In this document: piece by piece, positions 16,479 through 23,482 of the stretch
Numbering within the stretch: the stretch's first letter is position 1
Layout of the letters: the number at the start of each line of letters is the position of its first letter
From: an uncultured Flavobacteriales bacterium
Lineage (GTDB): Bacteria > Bacteroidota > Bacteroidia > Flavobacteriales_G > Salibacteraceae
DNA length: 33,999 bases
NCBI GenBank assembly: GCA_937121175.1
Contig: CAKZKD010000021.1
Location: 1-33,999 of the forward strand
Direction: 5' to 3'
Made by a program: the position numbers and the translations under genes
The notes under the pieces: model-generated
Databases searched by the model: none
Told to the model about the DNA's origin: nothing
What the model saw: the letters and a program-made list of their open reading frames with translations, nothing else

Positions 16479-17667
16479 AATTCAATCCTTCAGAAATAGA
16501 TTTTAAATGAGCTTGCCAAGTATATTTTTGCTTGGCAAGTTTTTTTTGTGCCCTACTCATTTCCTCCCAGGCTAACTTACTAGCTAATAAATCAAGAATT
16601 GATTGCGCAAATTCGCTGGAATTATCAGTGATTTCAGCATGTTTATGATTTACAACATCTATCCCCTCGGATCCGATTGTCGAAGAAACGACTGGCATAC
16701 CCCGATACAATGCATCAAGAAATTTCACCTTCATTCCGCTACCAAAGCGCAGCGGAAGAACAAACACTTTTCCAAGGGTAAAAACTTCTTCTAAGTGTTC
16801 AAGGAAACCCGTGAACTCTATTGTTGAAGAAAACCGTTTAGAAATCTCGATTAATCTATCAGGTGGATTTTTACCGGCAATTATAAACTTCAACATTGGT
16901 TTTACCTCAATTACTTTTGGTAGAATTTCTTCCATGAAATAAATAAGACCATCCACGTTGGCCTCCCAACTCAATGTTCCAACGAACACTAAATTATCAG
17001 GCAATTTGTCAAATTCTAACTCGGGTAAATCCAGCATATTGTCATTGCCTAAATGATAGGTTTCTTCAATGGCTGAGTTTTTTATTCCACATTTAAGAAA
17101 GACGGCCCTATCATTTGGTGATGCAAAAGTGAGGTTCGATACTGTGATGGCTTCGATTTCCTTCTTCTTAATTCTATTGGATTCAAAATTTAGTACCGCT
17201 TTTTTTATCGGATTAGTTGCAATTTCTGCAAATCGCTTCCACAACACCCACTCCGCATTATGTTCATGAAAAACTACCTTTCCTTTAAATGTGGATGGAA
17301 CATACTGGAACATTTCGAAATGATCGATAAATATTAAATCACACTGCTGAGAAACTTCTTCAACCTTAACACTAAAAAAAGCACTAAAATTGCGAAATTC
17401 ATTTAATGTTTTGTTAGCGATAACGCTTTTCAGAAAGCTTAATGGTGACCTATTAATAGTTAGCTCCTCTGAAAAAAAACCAGCAATTCGAACTGTTTTT
17501 TGATAATTTACTACATTGAAATTGTCTTCATCTTTTAGTAAACAACCCAAGAATAAATTATACTCTTGGCTAAGATGTTCGACCAACTTTGCTGTCTTTA
17601 TTACCCCCCCACTTATTGCTGGTGCAGGAAGTTGCGTAGTTAAGAAAAGTAGATTTTTACTATTCAA
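16468..17667 (-). CDS. GT4-family glycosyltransferase
   Basis: A 399-residue GT-B fold glycosyltransferase. The N-terminal half begins LLFLTTQLPAPAISGGVIKT, the glycine-rich acceptor loop typical of GT4 enzymes. The C-terminal half has 'NLVFVGTLSWEANVDGLIYF', 'IIAGKNPPDRLIE', 'FVLPLRFGSGMKVKFLDAL' and 'GMPVVSSTIGSEGI', the GT1/GT4 nucleotide-sugar site with the usual acidic/basic residues in the E-x7-E region changed to 'GSGMKVKFLDAL'. Cytoplasmic; substrate unknown, possibly surface polysaccharide. The start is a TTG at 17667, 12 nt after the in-frame stop of the haem-binding gene; no ATG or GTG is available in that short space. It is co-transcribed with the haem-binding gene and converges with the LamG gene, overlapping it by 11 nt. 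Confidence 0.85.
   Translation of the reverse strand: MNSKNLLFLTTQLPAPAISGGVIKTAKLVEHLSQEYNLFLGCLLKDEDNFNVVNYQKTVRIAGFFSEELTINRSPLSFLKSVIANKTLNEFRNFSAFFSVKVEEVSQQCDLIFIDHFEMFQYVPSTFKGKVVFHEHNAEWVLWKRFAEIATNPIKKAVLNFESNRIKKKEIEAITVSNLTFASPNDRAVFLKCGIKNSAIEETYHLGNDNMLDLPELEFDKLPDNLVFVGTLSWEANVDGLIYFMEEILPKVIEVKPMLKFIIAGKNPPDRLIEISKRFSSTIEFTGFLEHLEEVFTLGKVFVLPLRFGSGMKVKFLDALYRGMPVVSSTIGSEGIDVVNHKHAEITDNSSEFAQSILDLLASKLAWEEMSRAQKKLAKQKYTWQAHLKSISEGLNSIQ
16512..16547 (+). terminator. intrinsic terminator of the LamG gene, embedded in the glycosyltransferase coding sequence
   Basis: CTTGCCAAG (16512-16520) and CTTGGCAAG (16531-16539) form a perfect 9-bp stem with a 10-nt loop, followed by eight T residues (16540-16547): a textbook Rho-independent terminator for plus-strand transcription. 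The same bases encode LAKQKYTWQA of the minus-strand GT4 protein. Confidence 0.85.
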
Positions 17668-17679
17668 TCGAAATGCTAT

Positions 17680-18117
17680 TTAATACCCAACTTCATTCAA
17701 CCACTCAAAAAGAATGGCTTTCTCAGCTTCAGTTATTTCAGCCCCAGAATGAACCCAAGTATAAGGTGGTAACGGCATTTCTCCTTCGTTTATTTCATAT
17801 TCGGCCTCTTCTGCAAATTTCTCCAATTTCTTTTCAGACATTTCATTCCATTTCGAGAAATTAAAATGCCTTCGTGCCTCTACAACATGGTGAGTTGTCC
17901 ACCAGCTAAACGGTGCAACCTGGGCGTACCATGGATAAACTGTTTCATTCGAATGGCAATCGTAGCAAGAGGTTTTGAGAATATTGGCAACTTCTTGAGG
18001 AGGATTCATCACCGCTATTAAATCATTTTTAGGGTCTGATTCAGGTAAATCGTAATCCGATCTAATAAACTGAATTCCAATAAATATCCAAAGCAAGAAG
18101 AAGAAAGTGCGTCTCAT
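17680..18117 (-). CDS. haem-binding domain protein (c-type CxxCH)
   Basis: A 145-residue protein with an N-terminal hydrophobic anchor or signal (RTFFFLLWIFIGIQFI, residues 3 to 18) and one covalent haem motif C51-YD-C54-H55 in TSCYDCHSNETVYPWY. 'VAPFSWWTTHHVVEARRHFNFSKW' and 'GEMPLPPYTWVHSGAEIT' are hallmarks of the Haem_bd domain family found in Bacteroidota. It should face the periplasm and may carry electrons or sense redox state. Its stop is 12 nt before the glycosyltransferase start, giving a two-gene unit; the functional link is not evident. It is divergent from mnmA with a 119-nt shared upstream region. Confidence 0.88.
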   Translation of the reverse strand: MRRTFFFLLWIFIGIQFIRSDYDLPESDPKNDLIAVMNPPQEVANILKTSCYDCHSNETVYPWYAQVAPFSWWTTHHVVEARRHFNFSKWNEMSEKKLEKFAEEAEYEINEGEMPLPPYTWVHSGAEITEAEKAILFEWLNEVGY

Positions 18118-18224
18118 AGTTGTTTACAAATGCGGCTAAACTAAACTTTCTTATCGAAGCATCAAGGCCTTCACCTTGAATTTTTATTTGCATTAATTCA
18201 CCTATTTACCACACTTATCTCACT

Positions 18225-18232
18225 TACTTTTG
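18225..18232 (+). promoter_or_regulatory. -7 element for mnmA
   Basis: TACTTTTG is an exact TAnnTTTG match, within the same 12-mer TACTTTTGCAGC as at the ABC-F promoter. Only 4 nt separate it from the GTG start at 18237, predicting a leaderless transcript. Confidence 0.6.
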
Positions 18233-18236
18233 CAGC

Positions 18237-19412
18237 GTGAAAAGAGTTGTTGTAGGTATGAGTGGTGGCGTAGATTCGAGTGTTGCTGCGCTTAAATTGT
18301 TAAACGAAGGGTTCGAGGTTATTGGACTTTTTATGAAGAACTGGCACGACACTTCTGTAACCATTTCGGACGATTGTCCTTGGATTGAGGACAGCACCGA
18401 TGCGCAATTGGTAGCTGACCAACTGGGCATACCTATTCAAACGATTGACTTGAGCAAAGAATACAAGGAGCGAATCGTAGATTATATGTTTCGGGAATAT
18501 GAAGCCGGCCGAACTCCTAACCCTGATGTGCTTTGTAATCGTGAAATAAAATTTGACGTGTTTCTTAAGGCTGCCATGCAATTAGGAGCTGATTATGTTG
18601 CTACAGGCCATTATTGCAGAAAAGAGACCATTAAAGTTGATGGAAAAGAAACCTATCGGCTGCTCGCTGGAAAAGATGGAAATAAAGATCAAAGTTACTT
18701 CTTGTGTCAAGTGAACCAAGAGCAACTTTCTAAGGCATTATTTCCAATTGGAGAAATGGAAAAACCTGATGTGCGAAAAATGGCCGAACAAGCTGGATTA
18801 GTAACAGCAAATAAAAAAGATTCGCAAGGTCTTTGCTTTATCGGAAAAGTACGACTCCCTGATTTTTTACAGCAACAACTTAAACCTAAAAAAGGAACTG
18901 TAATTGAGGTTGAAGCGACAAATACAGAATTTGAAAAGCAATTGGATACAGCGTCCAATTTGGAAAGGATTACCGCTCCATATTCATTCTCTCCCGAGAT
19001 GGGCAAACAGGTAGGTACACACAGTGGAGCGCACTATTTTACAGTAGGCCAACGCAAAGGATTAGCAATTGGCGGAACACCCGAACCACTATTTGTTGTC
19101 CATACAGACACACAAAAAAACATAGTTTACACCGGACAAGGACACGACTTTCCAGCCTTATTACGAAAAGGGTTGTTTGTACCTACAAACGATGTTCATT
19201 GGGTTAGACCCGATCTTGAAATAGGTATTGGAGAATCGATGGAATTTGACGTAAGAATTCGATATCGTCAACCACTGTCAAAAGCAACTTTAACTAGAAT
19301 GGAAAAAGGCCTTTATGTCGTTTTCAACATATCGACTTGGGGCATTACTCCTGGACAATTTGTGGCTTGGTACCAAAGTGAAGAGTTGATTGGCTCCGGG
19401 GTAATTTCCTAA
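18237..19412 (+). CDS. mnmA: tRNA 2-thiouridine(34) synthase MnmA
   Basis: A 391-residue enzyme that adds sulfur to U34 of tRNA-Lys, -Glu and -Gln in the cytoplasm, using ATP. The PP-loop ATPase motif [11 protein letters not shown] is at 7 to 17; the two catalytic cysteines are C100 ([12 protein letters not shown]) and C200 ([11 protein letters not shown]). 'ATGHYCR', 'DQSYFLCQV' and the C-terminal '[14 protein letters not shown]' beta-barrel region are all in place and the length is normal. The start is a GTG at 18237 because the first beta strand ([10 protein letters not shown]) must be included; the next methionine is inside the ATP loop. There is no ribosome-binding site and a -7 promoter element ends 4 nt before the GTG. 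The stop codon abuts the stop of the convergent lipoprotein gene. Confidence 0.95.
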   Translation: MKRVVVGMSGGVDSSVAALKLLNEGFEVIGLFMKNWHDTSVTISDDCPWIEDSTDAQLVADQLGIPIQTIDLSKEYKERIVDYMFREYEAGRTPNPDVLCNREIKFDVFLKAAMQLGADYVATGHYCRKETIKVDGKETYRLLAGKDGNKDQSYFLCQVNQEQLSKALFPIGEMEKPDVRKMAEQAGLVTANKKDSQGLCFIGKVRLPDFLQQQLKPKKGTVIEVEATNTEFEKQLDTASNLERITAPYSFSPEMGKQVGTHSGAHYFTVGQRKGLAIGGTPEPLFVVHTDTQKNIVYTGQGHDFPALLRKGLFVPTNDVHWVRPDLEIGIGESMEFDVRIRYRQPLSKATLTRMEKGLYVVFNISTWGITPGQFVAWYQSEELIGSGVIS

Positions 19413-20192
19413 TTAGCTCTTTGCGGGGATAGATTTTTCAAGAAAGTATTGAGCATTTCCAAACAGGGAAGTAGCAGCCTCTTCCTCCCCAATTCTATAA
19501 TTAATATTTAATCGAGTTTTTATGTCTTTTAAATATTCATCTGCAATTGCGATTATCATTCCGCACTGGGTTCGTTGCTCTGGCTCTTCTGGCAAGAAAA
19601 CAAATAATTCGGCATAGCTCATTGTTGACCTTGAGCAATTCACTGCATAACGCTTACAACTGATAGCCCCTTTAAAATTCATAAGTATAAAATGATACTT
19701 CTTTTGACCAACTTTCCTTGGAAGATACATAGAAACAAAATGCTCATTTTCCTGCATTGGAATCAATAAATTAGTGGTAAAATAACCATAGTATTCACAA
19801 GCAAATCCAATGCCCACAGGTTGTTTGCTAATGTATTTTAAGTTATTAAAAATACTAGCTACAACTTTTTGCGTATCTAATTTTCCATCGGTCAAAACAG
19901 TACTTATCAAATCAGTTACTGAATTAGGGTTGAACTCTTGATCTTGAACTTCGGTCACCCCTTTTTCTTCTATATCTTCAGGTAACACCTCGGATGCTTT
20001 TGCCTTAAATCCAGCATCCTCAAAGATTTCGGCATCAGTCTTGGTAGGCGTTTCCGATTCTAAATATTCACCCTCACCGTATTCTTCTTCATACTCGTCT
20101 TCGAAATAGTATCCATCGGAATCACCAGCTTCTTCGCAGCTTACAGCTAATGCTACTATTAAAATCAACCAAACTTGTAGATTTTTTTTCAT
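19413..20192 (-). CDS. predicted lipoprotein, function unknown
   Basis: A 259-residue protein with a lipoprotein signal peptide: KKNLQVWLILIVALAVSC, lipobox A-V-S-C with the modified cysteine at 19. Directly after it comes a strongly acidic and tyrosine-rich stretch (about residues 20 to 48, mostly D, E and Y), probably a flexible surface tether. The rest is a compact domain with four cysteines (ISCKRYAVNCSRS, GFACEYYGYF, RTQCGMIIA) and no match I can name. It is the last gene of the leucine dehydrogenase-nusB-upp run, 10 nt after the DUF1905 gene. Its stop codon (19413-19415) touches the mnmA stop (19410-19412), so there is no intergenic space there. Confidence 0.75.
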   Translation of the reverse strand: MKKNLQVWLILIVALAVSCEEAGDSDGYYFEDEYEEEYGEGEYLESETPTKTDAEIFEDAGFKAKASEVLPEDIEEKGVTEVQDQEFNPNSVTDLISTVLTDGKLDTQKVVASIFNNLKYISKQPVGIGFACEYYGYFTTNLLIPMQENEHFVSMYLPRKVGQKKYHFILMNFKGAISCKRYAVNCSRSTMSYAELFVFLPEEPEQRTQCGMIIAIADEYLKDIKTRLNINYRIGEEEAATSLFGNAQYFLEKSIPAKS

Positions 20193-20202
20193 CTCCTTCT
20201 AT

Positions 20203-20658
20203 TTAACCCAGCAATTCAAGTTTTACCTTTTGCAATCGTTTTTTTCTCGTTTCCTCTTTAACCGCGGATGCAATAAAACTAGCATATTCCTTTCGGCGTG
20301 TGTAGCTCAGTTTATCAAAGTTCAATTTGGCTTGCGGAACATCAAGAAACATTTGCTTTAATTCTTCGCCAAGTTGAATTTTTCGCTCTTCAGTATCGAA
20401 TTCTAAAGAAATATCGACACTCTCCCCTACTTCTTTTTCTAAGCTTTTCCTCACATCTTTCGTGAGAATTATAATGTGATAAGAAGTTCCCATTTTGGCC
20501 AAAGTTCCTCTGTAGCTAACTTGCCCATCAAAAACTGCTTTTACTTTTGGTCTGCCAGAATTAAAAACAGATTTTACATCAAATGGAACTTCAACGAAAG
20601 CAGAGTTTTTCCACTTTTCGCTAGTTTGAATTAATGCTGTAAACGATTGTTTGGTCAT
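20203..20658 (-). CDS. DUF1905 / YdeI-OmpD-associated domain protein
   Basis: A 151-residue cytoplasmic protein with two small domains. Residues ~3 to 82 are DUF1905-like (FVEVPFDVKSVFNSGRPKVK, GQVSYRGTLAKMGTSYHI, 'VGESVDISLEFD'); residues ~85 to 150 are the 'bacteriocin-protection, YdeI/OmpD-associated' C-terminal domain (KLNFDKLSYTRRKEYASFIA then a basic KKRLQKVKLELL tail). Function is not established for this family. Its ATG overlaps the upp stop by one base (TAATG), so it is translationally coupled to upp, in the leucine dehydrogenase operon. Confidence 0.85.
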   Translation of the reverse strand: MTKQSFTALIQTSEKWKNSAFVEVPFDVKSVFNSGRPKVKAVFDGQVSYRGTLAKMGTSYHIIILTKDVRKSLEKEVGESVDISLEFDTEERKIQLGEELKQMFLDVPQAKLNFDKLSYTRRKEYASFIASAVKEETRKKRLQKVKLELLG

Positions 20659-21308
20659 TATTCTTTAGCACCGTAGCACAAGTCGCCAGCATCTCCAAGA
20701 CCCGGAACAATGTATGATTGATCGTTTAAAATGGAATCAACCGCCGCAATGAACAATTCAGTATTTTCCGGGAAATTTTCTTTCACGAATTGCACTCCTT
20801 GGACACTTCCTATAACAGAAAGAATAACTACGCGTTTTGGTTTTCCATGTTTTAATAAAGCTTTATAAGCCAATAACATTGAATTTCCAGTTGCTAACAT
20901 TGGATCGCAGAGCAACAACGTCTTTCCTTCTATGTTCGGAGAGGCATTGTATTCTATTTTAAAGTCAAGCGAACCATCTTCGTTTTCGACTCTGAATGCT
21001 GAAACAAACGCATTTTCGGCTCTATCAAAAACTTCAAGTACACCATTGTGCAATGGCATTCCGGCGCGAAGAACACTCGCTACCACCAATTGTTCTGAAA
21101 TTTGGTTTTCGGTTGCTTTCTCTAAAGGAGTTTGCACTTCAGTAGGAACAAAAAGCATTTCTTTTGAAGCTTCAATTGCTAAACACCAACCTACTCGCTC
21201 AATGTTCTTTCTAAATCGCATGGAATCTTGCTGAATTGCAACATCTCTTAATTCGCCAAGAAATGCACTTACAACAGAATTACTTCGATTTAAAATAGTC
21301 GTTTTCAT
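20658..21308 (-). CDS. upp: uracil phosphoribosyltransferase
   Basis: A 216-residue enzyme that makes UMP from uracil and PRPP (pyrimidine salvage, cytoplasm). The PRPP loop LLCDPMLATGNSM, the 'LRAGMPLHNGVLEVF' flap and a C-terminal uracil-binding 'VPGLGDAGDLCYGAKE' are clear. Length matches the family (~208 to 217). It starts one base after the nusB stop (TAA-G-ATG) and its own stop overlaps the next start, so it is tightly coupled on both sides. This salvage gene lies in the same window as the inactive dihydroorotase homologue, but in a different operon. Confidence 0.95.
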   Translation of the reverse strand: MKTTILNRSNSVVSAFLGELRDVAIQQDSMRFRKNIERVGWCLAIEASKEMLFVPTEVQTPLEKATENQISEQLVVASVLRAGMPLHNGVLEVFDRAENAFVSAFRVENEDGSLDFKIEYNASPNIEGKTLLLCDPMLATGNSMLLAYKALLKHGKPKRVVILSVIGSVQGVQFVKENFPENTELFIAAVDSILNDQSYIVPGLGDAGDLCYGAKE

Positions 21309-21309
21309 C

Positions 21310-22260
21310 TTATTCGATTAAGCCTCTTCCTGTTTTAGCAATTCGACCTTCATCTTTCCATTTTGCGACAATCTTATCCAGTACTCCATTAATGAAACCC
21401 TTACTTCTTGGAGTGCTAAAATTCTTACTTAAATCGATGTATTCGTTCATAGAAACCTTCACTGGAATACCAGGAAAATGCTCGAATTCACACATGGCCA
21501 TTTTTAGAAGAATAATGTCAATTTGAGCCAAACGATCTATATCCCAGTTGCTAATTTGCTTTTCTACCAGGCTGTTATAATCTTCATCAAATTTGATGCT
21601 TTTGCGCATCAACTCCTTCATGAACTTTAAATCTTCTTCTCTATCTTTAAATAGATCTGCAAGCACATGGTCAGTTTGGGTAAAACGTTCTTTCAAACGT
21701 TGAAAAGTCTTGACAATAGCAATATTTACTATTTCCAAATCAATTGCCCAGTACATGTTTTGCTCTTCCAGAAGCTGCTCAAAAACTTCATTATCGACGA
21801 AGAAGCGCTCGTACATTTTAATTATAAATGCCTTGTCGTTTTTGAATGTATCTTCCTCTTTTTCCATGTAGGACTTATACATAGAACTCGCCTCAATCTG
21901 ACGAAAGAGTTTTCGAACATTATCAGAATCAATATCCCAAGTTAATTTTCGGGTTTCAATTCCGCGACGGTATTCTACGTTTTCAGTAATTTTCTTTAGC
22001 GCCTTGTTTTCTACAAAATGAAGGTTTGGGTTCAAGTCTTCTTCCGTGGCCAAGATTTTTTCACGCTTAGTCTCAATCAAGTTTTGGGCAGAAGTAAAAA
22101 CTTCTTCCACCAATAACAACATGCTGAAATACAAATCATGAACTTGATTGGTGGACTTTTGCAATTCGCGCTCCGCCTTCGGCAAATCATCGGCATCTTG
22201 CTGTTTCCAAGCGTAAAGGGCTTGTAAAATTTTTACTCTTAAATATCTACGATTCAGCAT
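21310..22260 (-). CDS. nusB: transcription antitermination factor NusB, Bacteroidota long form
   Basis: A 316-residue protein, about twice the length of E. coli NusB. The N-terminus starts LNRRYLRVKILQALYAWKQQ, the NusB RNA-binding arginine-rich start, then has a long helical insertion (~30 to 185) and the NusB C-terminal part (~190 to 316: IDRLAQIDIILLKMAMCEF, 'IPVKVSMNEYIDLSKNFSTP', 'KGFINGVLDKIV'). Long NusB forms are normal in Bacteroidota. It binds boxA RNA with NusE for rRNA antitermination. It lies 21 nt after leucine dehydrogenase and is coupled to upp, an order that partly matches the leuDH-nusB block conserved in Flavobacteriia. Confidence 0.94.
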   Translation of the reverse strand: MLNRRYLRVKILQALYAWKQQDADDLPKAERELQKSTNQVHDLYFSMLLLVEEVFTSAQNLIETKREKILATEEDLNPNLHFVENKALKKITENVEYRRGIETRKLTWDIDSDNVRKLFRQIEASSMYKSYMEKEEDTFKNDKAFIIKMYERFFVDNEVFEQLLEEQNMYWAIDLEIVNIAIVKTFQRLKERFTQTDHVLADLFKDREEDLKFMKELMRKSIKFDEDYNSLVEKQISNWDIDRLAQIDIILLKMAMCEFEHFPGIPVKVSMNEYIDLSKNFSTPRSKGFINGVLDKIVAKWKDEGRIAKTGRGLIE

Positions 22261-22281
22261 ATTATACCAATAGAACTTTTA

Positions 22282-23370
22282 CTAAAGTACTTTATTAATG
22301 TTACCAATTGCAGCTATACGTTGCTCAGCCATTTCATTAGCAGCTTTGTATGTTGGAATATTATTATCCTCGGCACGCACCAAAATATTCATTGTGGTAG
22401 TGTAAATTTCTTCCGTTTTACTCATTGCCCTGTCCCTATTATATCCTTCTAATTCCGAATAGCAATTGATAAGACCACCTGCGTTAATTAGAAAATCGGG
22501 TGCGTAAATCAAGCCCTTGTCCAAAACAATTTGACCGTGTTTGGCCTCATTGGCCAGTTGGTTATTTGCAGCGCCAGCAATAATTGCACATTTCAATTTC
22601 GGAAGTGTTTCGTCATTAATGGTTGCACCCAACGCACATGGGGCGTATATATCCATTGGCTCATCGTAAATTCCATTTGGATCAACAATATCCACCGATT
22701 CAAATTTGGTTTTTACCTCATTTAATTTATCAGCAAAAATGTCCGAGACGCCTACTTTAGCGCCTTCTTTAACCAAATATTCAATCAAATACTGACCAAC
22801 GTGACCAGCGCCTTGAACAATGATTCTCTTTCCACTAAGGTTATCGTTTCCGTACATCTTTTTAGCAGATGCTTTCATGCCCATGTAAACTCCATAAGCA
22901 GTAACAGGAGAAGGGTCTCCACCACCTCCTAAAGATTGTGGAAGACCAGCAACGTGGTCTGTTTCATCATGAATGTACTCCATATCAATCGGAGACATTC
23001 CAACATCTTCGGCCGTAATGTACTTTCCATCAAGACTATCGACAAACTTCCCAAAACGTCGCATTAAGGCTTCGTTCTTTTGAGTTCTGGAGTCGCCAAT
23101 GATTACTGCCTTACCACCTCCCAAATTCAGTCCGCTGATGGCTGCTTTGTACGACATTCCTCTAGACAATCGCAATACATCATTCAAAGCGAGTGCTTCG
23201 TTTTCGTATTGCCACATTCGAGTACCTCCAAGCGCAGGACCTAAAGTAGTGTCGTGAATTGCAATAATTGCTTTTAATCCTGTTGATTTATCGGTGCAAA
23301 AAACAACTTGTTCGTGTTCCTTAAGCATCATGTGCTCTAGCACATTAGATTCTATAGTAGAGTTTTCCAT
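22282..23370 (-). CDS. leucine dehydrogenase (Glu/Leu/Phe/Val dehydrogenase family)
   Basis: A 362-residue NAD-dependent amino-acid dehydrogenase, most like leucine dehydrogenase, which interconverts branched-chain amino and keto acids in the cytoplasm. The catalytic lysines are K75 and K87 (GMSYKAAISGLNLGGGKAVI), equal to K68 and K80 of Bacillus leucine dehydrogenase. The Rossmann motif VQGAGHVGQYL and 'NEALMRRFGKFVDSLDGKYITAEDVG' are present. Length agrees with leucine dehydrogenase (~364) rather than glutamate dehydrogenase (~420 to 450). It is the first gene of a five-gene operon, with a strong promoter-like site at 23437-23465 on the minus strand. Substrate preference between Leu and Val cannot be set from sequence alone. 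Confidence 0.9.
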   Translation of the reverse strand: MENSTIESNVLEHMMLKEHEQVVFCTDKSTGLKAIIAIHDTTLGPALGGTRMWQYENEALALNDVLRLSRGMSYKAAISGLNLGGGKAVIIGDSRTQKNEALMRRFGKFVDSLDGKYITAEDVGMSPIDMEYIHDETDHVAGLPQSLGGGGDPSPVTAYGVYMGMKASAKKMYGNDNLSGKRIIVQGAGHVGQYLIEYLVKEGAKVGVSDIFADKLNEVKTKFESVDIVDPNGIYDEPMDIYAPCALGATINDETLPKLKCAIIAGAANNQLANEAKHGQIVLDKGLIYAPDFLINAGGLINCYSELEGYNRDRAMSKTEEIYTTTMNILVRAEDNNIPTYKAANEMAEQRIAAIGNINKVL

Positions 23371-23409
23371 TTCTAATAACTTTTAACTAAAGCAGAATTG
23401 CTAATCTGC

Positions 23410-23445
23410 CTACATTTGCCGCCTGTTTGGGCGCGGCAAATGTAG
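23410..23445. promoter_or_regulatory. perfect inverted repeat with two opposed -7 elements
   Basis: Arms CTACATTTGCCGC (23410-23422) and GCGGCAAATGTAG (23433-23445), 13 bp, perfect, separated by 10 nt. Each arm contains TACATTTG, an exact TAnnTTTG: plus strand 23411-23418 toward the ABC exporter, minus strand 23444-23437 toward leucine dehydrogenase. On the minus strand a TTTG (23465-23462) lies 17 nt upstream, a plausible -33. No -33 is evident for the plus-strand copy. The site may equally be an operator. Confidence 0.7.
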
Positions 23446-23482
23446 TTAAATTCCTTACCCACAAAAGCGATATTCACCTCTA

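Noticed and set aside
18160-18190. TCAAGG/CCTTGA hairpin followed by ATTTTT between the haem-binding gene and mnmA as a terminator
   Set aside because: No plus-strand gene ends upstream of it; only 6 bp, so probably chance, though a regulatory role upstream of mnmA cannot be excluded.
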